Below are positions 8,458-14,789 of a DNA stretch of 64,000 nt, in pieces (positions within the stretch are counted from its first letter, which is position 1; every line of letters begins with the position of its first letter). The DNA lies in contig NZ_CP053435.1 in the NCBI RefSeq assembly GCF_013127955.1, positions 3,881,001 through 3,945,000 on the forward strand. Direction: 5' to 3'. The position numbers and the translations under genes are program-made. Under the pieces are notes generated by a model. The model did no database searches. It had not been told where the DNA came from and worked only from the letters and a program-made list of their open reading frames with translations. This DNA comes from Spirosoma taeanense (GTDB lineage Bacteria; Bacteroidota; Bacteroidia; Cytophagales; Spirosomataceae).

Positions 8458-8776
8458 CTGTCCGGCTAAACAGGACCACCCCACCAGCCTTTGATTTTAC
8501 GACTGAATAGATCCATCCAAGCTGCCAGGTAGCCCCACTCGCTGCCCGCCAGCGGGATATAAGTAATGTCGCCAACTAAGACTCTATCCGGTGCCGTAGG
8601 AAAATCCATTTCTAATAATAAGTTAGCACAGAATGGCCCACTGTGCTTGCTATCGGTTGTACGGGGAATAAAGCTGCGTGGTTGAATGGCCCCCAGACCT
8701 TTGGCTTGCATGAGTCGCCGGAGCTGATGGCGACCTACTTCAAATCCCTGCTCTTGCAACTCCGTTAACAAGCGAC

Positions 8777-8792
8777 CGCACGGGCGGCCCCG
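8777..8792 (-). repeat. 16-bp hairpin insertion 2, in OrfB of element A
   Basis: Plus-strand sequence CGCACGGGCGGCCCCG, placed between AGCGAC and GACTGCC. Removing 16 bases restores YGSRRLLTELQEQG, the conserved IS3 reading. With the preceding C it forms the stem CCGC/GCGG around the loop ACGG. It agrees with insertion 1 at 12 of 16 positions, but the loop bases differ. In the coding direction the site is followed by GTCG. Confidence 0.75.
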
Positions 8793-8987
8793 GACTGCCA
8801 TAGCGCCGACGATGATCACTGAAACTATCCAGCATTGCCTGCCGTAATTTTTCTTTCCCGGCTGTCAGGCGGTGGCTTTGACCAGCCTGGTAAGTGTAGT
8901 ACGCACTACGACTTATACCAAGCGCTTGACAAAGTCTTTCTACGGGAAAATGCCGTGCTAGTTCGGTCACTACCTGGTAGGATAACG

Positions 8988-9281
8988 TCAAGTCAGGCGG
9001 CTGAAAATGGCTAAGGCTTTTTTTAGTATGTCGCGCTCTTGTTCGGTTCGGCGTAGTTGCTCTCGCAATTGGTCATAGTCCTGCTGGGATATTCCGGTTG
9101 GGCTCTCAACGGATTTGTTTGTATGCCCTTTCCAACGATAAAGTATATTTTCGGAAATACCCAAGGAGCGGGCTACATCCGGCACACTTCGTTGGCCAGT
9201 AGTCACTAAGCGAACGGCCTCGTTTTTGAAGTCTTCGTCGTACTTTCGGCGTGGTTTTACCACGTTGTGCTTCTTGGTCAT
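8988..9281 (-). CDS. IS3-family OrfA (HTH) of element A
   Basis: A 97-residue intact OrfA: RRKYDEDFKNEAVRLV, helix-turn-helix VPDVARSLGISENILYRW, then a leucine-zipper-like tail (YDQLREQLRRTEQERDILKKAL). The run of seven A before G (T7 on the plus strand, 9018-9024) is the usual -1 frameshift site leading into OrfB. Its partner OrfB is destroyed by insertions, so it cannot support transposition of its own element, although the protein could still bind its ends or complement another copy. Confidence 0.82.
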   Translation of the reverse strand: MTKKHNVVKPRRKYDEDFKNEAVRLVTTGQRSVPDVARSLGISENILYRWKGHTNKSVESPTGISQQDYDQLREQLRRTEQERDILKKALAIFSRLT

Positions 9282-9373
9282 GGTACAGCTAAGTTAAGCA
9301 ACTCAACTGTCCGTCAAACCTGTGAGATGGTCTAATAAATCGGCACAGTGAACTTGTCTAATTTCGCAAGATC

Positions 9374-9673
9374 ATGCAGCTTAAAAACAAACCCATTAAC
9401 CGGCGTAAATACGACGCTACTTTCAAGGCCGACGTACTGAAAATGATTGCTAACGGCCAGAGCGTGGCTTATGTGGCACAGGCGCTGGGTATCAGTGAAG
9501 CGCTCATCTACAAATGGAAGCAACGGACAAAAGGGGAAGAAAAGCACCACTCTTCGGGTCAGGCCTCCGAAATGCTGATTGAGAATCAGCGACTGCTACA
9601 GCGTATCAATCAACTAGAAACCGAGCGCGAAATCTTAAAAAAAGCCTTAGCCATTATCAGCCGACAGACCTGA
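9374..9673 (+). CDS. IS3-family OrfA of element C
   Basis: A 99-residue intact OrfA with RRKYDATFKADVLKMI, the helix-turn-helix SVAYVAQALGISEALIYKWK and a zipper region (IENQRLLQRINQLETEREILKKAL). It clearly differs from the OrfA of elements A and B, so C is a different IS of the same family. The A7G slippery run lies at 9637-9644; a -1 shift there enters the OrfB frame (KKSLSHYQPTDLRVRYELIQELASE). Confidence 0.87.
   Translation: MQLKNKPINRRKYDATFKADVLKMIANGQSVAYVAQALGISEALIYKWKQRTKGEEKHHSSGQASEMLIENQRLLQRINQLETEREILKKALAIISRQT
9637..9644 (+). other. Programmed -1 frameshift site (A7G) of element C
   Basis: AAAAAAAG after TT within the OrfA codons for ILKKAL. IS3 elements use this run to make the OrfAB transposase. 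The same run is found in element B (7528-7535) and in element A (complement, 9017-9024). Confidence 0.65.
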
Positions 9674-9699
9674 GAGTACGATATGAACTAATCCAAGAG

Positions 9700-10582
9700 T
9701 TGGCTTCTGAATTTGCAGTTGAAACCCTGTGCTCAGTTTTTGCAGTTAGTCGGACAGCCTACTATCGATACTTACGGGGTGATAGCTATCGATTAAGTGC
9801 TGAAAAAATGAAGCACCAGCAGTTAGTCGAACAGACTTTCAACAACCATAAACGACGGTATGGCAGTCGACGCATTACGGCAGAGTTGCAGGAAAAAGGC
9901 CATTCAGTAGGACGTTGTCAGGTTCGAACGCTGATGAAATTGGTTGGTTTACAAGCCATTCAGCCTAAGTCATTTGTACCACGAACGACCGATAGCACCC
10001 ATAATAGAGGCTACTGGCCAAATTTATTATTAGATCAGCCTATGCCCAAGGCACCCAACTTGGTCTGGGTCAGCGATATTACTTATCTGCCGCTGGTCAA
10101 CGGTGAATGGGGCTACTTAGCTACCTGGATGGATCTATTCTCGCGTAAGATAGTGGGTTGGCAGGTGGATGAAACGATGGAAGATGAATTGGTTGTGCTT
10201 CCCTTACGTCGTGCACTGCAATTACGTCAACCTGCCGAAGGCCTAATTATCCACTGCGCCGGCAGCCCGGTCGGATCGAGGTGGGCAGTATGTATCAACG
10301 GAGTTGAAGGAGTTAGCGCGTTTGTGGCATATTAGGCCCAGTATGAGTCGGGCCGACGATCCGTATGACAATGCCTTTGCTGAGTCGTTATGGAGCCGCC
10401 TAAAGGCGGAGTTATTGGAAGGCGGTGTATTTTTGAGCGTGGAAGATGCACGCACAGAAATCTTCGACTACATTGAGGTGTATTATAACCGGGAGAGAAA
10501 GCATTCGTCGCTGGGCTATAAAAGCCCTGATCAGTTTGAGCAGGAATACATTACAAATCTGACAAATTCAGTGTGCCGCTAA
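9700..10582 (+). pseudogene. OrfB transposase of element C, frame broken by 16-bp insertion
   Basis: Reads as normal IS3 OrfB up to GLIIH (HRRYGS-type region, LVWVSDITYLPL with first D, LFSRKIVGWQVD). The frame then changes by one base. The remaining part, from about 10271, gives SDRGGQY in the other frame, then ELKELARLWHIRPSMSRADD, DNAFAESLWSRLKAE and RKHSSLGYKSPDQFEQ. Removing 10255-10270 restores a single frame. The protein cannot be made intact. Confidence 0.85.
10255..10270 (+). repeat. 16-bp hairpin insertion 3, in OrfB of element C
   Basis: TGCGCCGGCAGCCCGG between CCAC and TCGGATCG. Its removal restores LIIHSDRGGQY, the conserved second-aspartate motif. The complement contains CCGG-GCTG-CCGG, again a 4-bp stem with a 4-base loop. 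The spacing and skeleton match insertions 1 and 2 (GCCG...C.G...CGG next to TCG), while loop and outer bases differ. It could be placed one base to the right with the same result. Confidence 0.72.
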
Positions 10583-10601
10583 ATCGGACCACCTCAGAAT
10601 T

Positions 10602-11282
10602 ATGGCCAGCTATAATTTTTATGACAATGAGGAACGTCCATTAAGGGACCGGTTTTTGTCTGTATTAGACGATACTAGACAAGATGAATCCTCAACTCGC
10701 TCACTTGCACGATGGCAAGAAGCCTTCGGACCGAATGAATCAGTGCCTTCTGAAGAAGCTTTGGCAAATTTGTTAACTGATTTAAAAGCAATACCTACAC
10801 TGTTGTCCAAAGCGACTTGCCCTAAACATCGTTTGTTTGTATCACATCGGCAAATTGACAAAGGATATGGTCTTCGCATTGCCAAGTTAGCTAACGATAA
10901 TGGTTTTGAGTTTTGGCTGGATGTACTTGATCCAGCGCTAAAAGCACTACCCACGTTTTCTCATCTATCTGCAAAGCGGCTGGCCTTACTAACAGCATGT
11001 ATAATCGAAATGGGGCTTATCAATAGCACGCATGTATTGGCTGTTATGACCAGAAAAACAAAGGGGGGCGAATGGGTACCGTATGAATATGGGCGTGTCC
11101 GGCAGGTTAACAATACATCGTGCTGGAAACACCCCAATCACATCTTTACCTTACCTGATTACATAGAATTAGGAGCAATAACAAATAGTGAAGCAACGAT
11201 AAACTCTTGGCTTTCGGGTTTTTCTCCTAGTCCGTCTATTCTATGGAAACCCGCTTGGATGATCACTAAACAGTTACCATAA
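10602..11282 (+). CDS. TIR-like domain protein
   Basis: 226 residues. Residues 1-75 are an unrecognised helical region (ERPLRDRFLSVLDD...SEEALANLLTDL). From 77 a TIR fold follows: HRLFVSHRQIDKGYGLRIAKLA (first strand and helix), GFEFWLDVLDP, STHVLAVMTRKTKGGEWVPYEYGR, in which E162 takes the catalytic-glutamate position. The ATG lies only six bases after the end of element C, so the native promoter has probably been lost or replaced. It is followed 36 bases later by another TIR-like gene, forming an operon. Function unknown; an NADase effector or regulator is a guess from the fold. Confidence 0.75.
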   Translation: MASYNFYDNEERPLRDRFLSVLDDTRQDESSTRSLARWQEAFGPNESVPSEEALANLLTDLKAIPTLLSKATCPKHRLFVSHRQIDKGYGLRIAKLANDNGFEFWLDVLDPALKALPTFSHLSAKRLALLTACIIEMGLINSTHVLAVMTRKTKGGEWVPYEYGRVRQVNNTSCWKHPNHIFTLPDYIELGAITNSEATINSWLSGFSPSPSILWKPAWMITKQLP

Positions 11283-11318
11283 GTATAGAAATAAATTTAC
11301 AAGTTGATTGAAGAGAAT

Positions 11319-12164
11319 ATGCCAAGTCATTACATTCATTATCTTCCTAGACGGGCTTATCTGCGATTCCTGAATGATAAGCAATCGCCAAATTTTGAAC
11401 AGCAAGATAGATCCCACACCAAAGATGTTGATGAACCTTGGTATGCTGAGGACCAAAGGTTAGACAGTGGCTTTCTCCGTCCCACATATCATATCACAAG
11501 GAGTAATAGTGGTCCCGCTGAGGCAATTAAACCAGGTGATACTATCTGGATAATCAGTCAATTATTTTCTCCATGGGGCCATTTACCCCCAGCATTAGAC
11601 GCTAAGGTTGATGTGCAGGAAGTAATAAATCAGCAAGACGGCACTATAAAATTTATAGCGGCTGCTTCTTCAATTTGGTTTCCCTTAGCCGATATATCTA
11701 AGATATTAAATGAATTATATACAGTTCCAAAAATTGGACAACCAACTCATTTAATGTCCGATAAGAATAAACCTGTTGGTATTTATCTTCAAAGCATCAG
11801 AAAGCTAGAATCGTCAACTAGGCTTTTAGAATGGTCTAATAAATTAAAAAAGCGAGATTTTAAATTTATTAGCTATCGAATAAAAGATGGCACAGAGTGC
11901 GCCTATAAGTGTGCTCAGAAATTACTGAAAAAGAAAAAGGCAGTTTATTGGGATAGATGGTCTTTACCGAGAAGGTTAGTTGAGCGAAGAGAGACAGTAG
12001 ATGATAAGGCGTTAAACCTAACCTTAGAAAGCGTAATAAGCGATCCTAAATGCTCAACCGTGTATGGCATAGAGTCGCCACTTTACTCAGACCCAACCAG
12101 CTATGCACAGAGAGAAGCAACGCTTGCAAAGCAATTAGGGAAGTATTTAAGCGTTCCTTGCTAA
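11319..12164 (+). CDS. Unrecognised N-terminal domain fused to a TIR-like domain
   Basis: 281 residues from ATG 11319; an in-frame TTG at 11304 is less likely. Residues 1-175 are a domain I do not recognise (LRPTYHITR, GDTIWIISQLFSPWGHLPPALD, FIAAASSIWFPLAD). From 181 the pattern is TIR-like: FKFISYRIKDG, KKKKAVYWDRWSLPRRL, STVYGIESPLYSDPTSYAQREATLAKQLG, in which E266 corresponds to the catalytic glutamate after the PLYS strand. It is co-directional with the TIR gene at 10602 and probably its operon partner. The reading after 12100 has a competing open frame (REVFKRSLLIADEIASKAL), so the C-terminus may be shortened by a frameshift. Confidence 0.65.
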   Translation: MPSHYIHYLPRRAYLRFLNDKQSPNFEQQDRSHTKDVDEPWYAEDQRLDSGFLRPTYHITRSNSGPAEAIKPGDTIWIISQLFSPWGHLPPALDAKVDVQEVINQQDGTIKFIAAASSIWFPLADISKILNELYTVPKIGQPTHLMSDKNKPVGIYLQSIRKLESSTRLLEWSNKLKKRDFKFISYRIKDGTECAYKCAQKLLKKKKAVYWDRWSLPRRLVERRETVDDKALNLTLESVISDPKCSTVYGIESPLYSDPTSYAQREATLAKQLGKYLSVPC

Positions 12165-12212
12165 TCGCAGATGAAATTGCTAGTAAGGCATTGGAATTAA
12201 CTCAGCAAAAGC

Positions 12213-13250
12213 CTACAATCTCCTCCTTACTTCCACAGCCACAGCCTTTACCTGCACCCAATCCTTCTCTATATCAGCTTCGGTGAGAAAGTAGAACGGT
12301 GCAAACGTATTGCAGGTAATGCGATTTAGCCCGCGGAAGGGCTGTACGGCCCTCCAAGTGGCGTTGGCGAAGCGGTTCAGTAGTTGTTTGTCCTTCTGGC
12401 CAATTGTGTTGTTGTTTATGGATTCCAGGATGTCAGAAGGGAGCTTTTGCTGAGTTGTAGCCAAGTAGTCGAGGCCGCAGGTGAGGGCGTAAAATCCAGC
12501 TAGGTTTGTGGCAATTTTCTGTTCTTTTACGCTTTTCGTTACGGTAGCGGTTTCGTCTTCGGGCGAAAGAAAAGGGTGAACTGGTTTTTGCTGGCCTTTG
12601 TAATAACTGGCGTCCAGATGAGACGCTATCTCGGCCGCAAACGATTCGCTTTGTAGCAGACTGCGTAATTTGCTCATTTGATCGTTCAGCGAGCCGTTCC
12701 GAACGTCCTGCATGGCGATCTGCAGTTTCTCAGCAGCCGCCTGAATCTGGTCGTAATCCTTTTGGACTTCGTCTTTTGGCAGGAAGCTGGCCATGGTAAA
12801 AACCGAGCGCTCAATACGATCTAGCCCCTGGAATGGCTGTCCGGCTTTCCAGGTAGCATTAGCGAAGCGGTTGAGCAGCAGAAAGGTGGCAGAATCAACC
12901 TTGTTGTTTATAATTGCTTGGAGCATATCGGTTGGCTTCTGATCGGACTGAGCACACAAAGCCCCAAGGCCGCATTCCAGCGCGTAGAAACCGGCCAGGT
13001 TAATGGCTATTTTTTCGTCTTTTCGGGTAATAATTACCTTGGCAGTATCATCGCCCGACTCCAGAAAAGGCGGAGGAGTTGCACCAATATTAGCATAATA
13101 AGCATTGTGCTCGGCCTTCGCTATAGCGAAGGCAAACTCCTTGTTACGTAGCAGGGAGTCAATCGCGCTTAACTCACGGTGTATCTGCTGTTGCTGTCGG
13201 TTGTCATCATCTTTCTTCATACAGCACAAAGGTATGAGCAGAAACAGCAC
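12213..13250 (-). CDS. Internally duplicated protein, partner of macro-TIR gene
   Basis: 345 residues built from two copies of a roughly 145-residue unit (about 33-176 and 197-340). Shared blocks are IAxNLAGFYALxCGL (81-95 and 246-260) and LLNRFANATW with QPFxGLxRI (125-145 and 290-310). The family is not recognised. The best start is GTG at 13250, giving a short hydrophobic leader (LFLLIPLCC) that may anchor it as a lipoprotein, although the lipobox is poor; ATG 13220 would make it cytosolic. It begins 30 bases after the macro-TIR stop, so the two form an operon. An immunity or partner role is possible from context only. Confidence 0.7.
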   Translation of the reverse strand: MLFLLIPLCCMKKDDDNRQQQQIHRELSAIDSLLRNKEFAFAIAKAEHNAYYANIGATPPPFLESGDDTAKVIITRKDEKIAINLAGFYALECGLGALCAQSDQKPTDMLQAIINNKVDSATFLLLNRFANATWKAGQPFQGLDRIERSVFTMASFLPKDEVQKDYDQIQAAAEKLQIAMQDVRNGSLNDQMSKLRSLLQSESFAAEIASHLDASYYKGQQKPVHPFLSPEDETATVTKSVKEQKIATNLAGFYALTCGLDYLATTQQKLPSDILESINNNTIGQKDKQLLNRFANATWRAVQPFRGLNRITCNTFAPFYFLTEADIEKDWVQVKAVAVEVRRRL

Positions 13251-13279
13251 GCTACCCCTTTATCCATCTTTGCTAATTT

Positions 13280-14494
13280 TCAGTTGCTTATGATTTGATC
13301 AACGGAAGCTTTTAACTTTTCCATATCGCCTTCTGTGCAGTCAATGTAGCTATATATGGCCATCATTGGCGGCAGGTCGGCATCGTTGCAGAAGTTGATA
13401 GTTTTAATGGTGAGTTTCTTACGTTTCTCCATGACGTACGCGCATTGAAACTCATCCCAGCAGACGTCCGACTTACTATATTCAGGGGTAAGCACACAGA
13501 CCACGCTTTTCGAGCGCTGAATGGCGTCGGAAATCATTTTGATCCACAAACCACCTGTGGGAATGTTGTCGCGGTCGTAAAAAATAGTGGAGTCGGGGTG
13601 CCTGACCTTTAAGGCGTTGACCAGTTCCCGTACGGCCGCCGTGTGTTTGTGTGAATAGCTAATGAAGTAATCGTAGGTAGTCGGCTTAACCGGTGTGAGT
13701 ACAGATTCTAGATCGTCGACGTCGATATCTCTAGAGTTCGTGAAGTCGATCCGCTCGTCGGTTTCTGCCTGAACCAGTTCCCGTAGTGCGTACTCCATCT
13801 TAGGTAGAGCTTGCTCCGTGAAAGTAGTTCCGTTCAGGATATTGATCTTCGTGAGCGCCGTATTAGCACTCATTAGCCCGACTTCGGCCATGTGCTTGAG
13901 TTCATATTGCTTCCTGACATTCTCAAAAATGGGAAAGCCTTTGGCAACCTGGTCTTCACGGTGTAGCACAAGTTTTAATGAGGTTAGCGGCAAGCCTGTA
14001 TCAAGCCAGAAGATGGCGGTATCCAATAGAATAGGCAGCATAGTTTCAAGCGGAAACAGCTGATCATCAGTTGCCAGAACCGGCATCGCAACTTCGTTGT
14101 GCAGATCGTCAATGGCAAAGGCGTTAATGCCACGAAATAGGTTGCCTGCTTCCGTTTCGGCATCACTAACATTCCCAATTGGTTCGAAGCAAAGGATTTT
14201 CCTGAAATTAAAACGATGCTGCTGAGCCTCGGACAAAGGTTTGGAAAGCCAGCACCCCAACTGATTAAGTAAGTCGATGTCTTTATCTTCGGCTAGCTCG
14301 GCAACCGAGACGCCAACATTATTCAGCGCCGACATCAGCGTACCGAGCACTGGCTCATAGCTCCCCCGAATGGCGGAAACGGCTAAGATATCCACGGCCA
14401 GTTCGGTTGGTATAGCCGTCAAGTCACCGTGCAGGAGTTGAATATAGGCATTGCCCTCTGGTCGAGAGATTTTAATCTGGGAAAGTAGTTCCAT
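13280..14494 (-). CDS. Macro-like domain fused to a TIR domain
   Basis: 404 residues. Residues 17-180 look like a macro domain: IQLLHGDLTAIPTELAVDILAVSA (GDxT and DAIVxxA positions), YEPVLGTLMSAL, then MPVLATDDQLFPLETMLPIL and a final LKLVLHRE strand. Residues 273-400 form a classical TIR: YDYFISYSHKH, TIFYDRDNIPTGGLW, SKSVVCVLTPEYSKSDVCWDEFQCAY, with E348 at the catalytic site. Macro domains bind ADP-ribose-type nucleotides and TIR domains cleave NAD, so a sensing or feedback link is plausible (inference). A 28-bp near-palindrome lies just upstream (14516-14543). First gene of a two-gene operon. Confidence 0.82.
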   Translation of the reverse strand: MELLSQIKISRPEGNAYIQLLHGDLTAIPTELAVDILAVSAIRGSYEPVLGTLMSALNNVGVSVAELAEDKDIDLLNQLGCWLSKPLSEAQQHRFNFRKILCFEPIGNVSDAETEAGNLFRGINAFAIDDLHNEVAMPVLATDDQLFPLETMLPILLDTAIFWLDTGLPLTSLKLVLHREDQVAKGFPIFENVRKQYELKHMAEVGLMSANTALTKINILNGTTFTEQALPKMEYALRELVQAETDERIDFTNSRDIDVDDLESVLTPVKPTTYDYFISYSHKHTAAVRELVNALKVRHPDSTIFYDRDNIPTGGLWIKMISDAIQRSKSVVCVLTPEYSKSDVCWDEFQCAYVMEKRKKLTIKTINFCNDADLPPMMAIYSYIDCTEGDMEKLKASVDQIISN

Positions 14495-14515
14495 AGCCGA
14501 TGAGGTCTTGCGAGT

Positions 14516-14543
14516 GGATTGGTTACCGACAGGTTACCAATCC
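14516..14543 (-). promoter_or_regulatory. 28-bp near-palindrome, candidate operator of the macro-TIR operon
   Basis: Arms GGATTGGTTACC and GGTTACCAATCC flank GACA. They pair at 11 of 12 positions. The box starts 22 bases upstream of the macro-TIR ATG. The inner GGTTACC is also a direct repeat with an 11-base period. Placement and symmetry suggest a repressor site; no regulator gene is adjacent. Confidence 0.5.
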
Positions 14544-14789
14544 CTGAAGCGACAAGTTGTTAAGTTATATCTAATCTCTCGTTCATAAAACGACGGTTTA
14601 TTGAACGGAAGAACCTATCTCGCTGAAGCGTTACACCTAATTCATCTGCACACATTTATCATTATACTCTTTTTGAACTTATCCATAAGCCTTTACCAAG
14701 AATACTACATTCCTCAATCCTGGCAAATACGACCCAATACCTATCCTGAACGGTTTCCGGGTAAATTAGGGCCGTAATACATCCTGCTC

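Larger units (their letters stand above)
7219..8483 (+). mobile_element. IS3-family element B, inserted into element A
   Basis: The left repeat TGAGATGGTCCAGTTTTGCC begins at 7219. The right repeat, read as its complement, starts TGGGGTGGTCCTGTTTAGCC and ends the element at 8483. CCA flanks both ends (7216-7218 and 8484-8486), a 3-bp duplication typical of IS3. It carries orfA (frame broken) and an intact orfB. Because it interrupts element A it is the younger of the two, and its orfB has no 16-bp insertion. Confidence 0.87.
6795..8991 (-). pseudogene. OrfB transposase (integrase core) of element A, interrupted
   Basis: Starts near 8991 (TLSYQVVTELARHFPVERLC) and ends at 6795. In order it shows HRRRYGS, a 16-bp insertion, LLTELQEQGFEVGRHQLRR, VLVGDITYIPL (first D of DDE), LFSRKIKGW, then element B, then TLADNMGEDLV, IIHSDRGGQYIG (second D), RQSM, a second 16-bp insertion, RPDDPYDNAFMESYWSRLKAE (catalytic E) and the IS3-type C-terminus HSSLGNISPEQFEQ. 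Each insertion shifts the frame by one base and element B separates the two halves, so no functional product is possible. Confidence 0.85.
6769..9322 (-). mobile_element. IS3-family element A, interrupted by B and left-truncated by C
   Basis: Reads on the minus strand. Its right terminal repeat is TGAGGTGGTCCTGTTTAGCC... at 6769-6796. The 6769-7218 part carries the end of OrfB, and the 8484-9322 part carries OrfA and the start of OrfB. Removing 7219-8483 with one CCA copy rejoins the reading as KIKGW-TLADNMGEDLV, which shows that both parts are one element. Its left end is cut: the last bases, ACTGTCCGTCAAACCTG (9306-9322), are the inner part of the left repeat, and the outer GACCATCTCA is replaced by element C. 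Two 16-bp insertions (7031-7046, 8777-8792) break OrfB. The element is inactive. Confidence 0.85.
9323..10596 (+). mobile_element. IS3-family element C, replacing the left end of element A
   Basis: Terminal repeats TGAGATGGTCTAATAAATCG (from 9323) and, as complement of the right end, TGAGGTGGTCCGATTTAGCG (10569-10596); 1274 bp. The flanks differ (CTG left, GAA right), so there is no target duplication. Element A's outer left repeat is also missing at the junction. This fits insertion into A's end followed by a deletion or recombination that removed A's remaining end. OrfB is broken by a 16-bp insertion at 10255-10270. The right end stops just before the TIR start codon at 10602. Confidence 0.85.

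Noticed and set aside
6769-9322. Two separate IS3 fragments flanking element B
   Set aside because: The joined reading across the CCA duplication shows that they are one interrupted element.
7031-10270. 16-bp insertions as CRISPR-like or target-duplication repeats
   Set aside because: They are single, dispersed and differ in sequence, and none is flanked by a duplication longer than one base.
12050-12286. Plus-strand ORF at the end of the TIR-like gene
   Set aside because: It starts inside the TIR-like gene and ends in proline-rich antisense sequence of the duplicated protein gene. Kept only as a hint of a possible frameshift.
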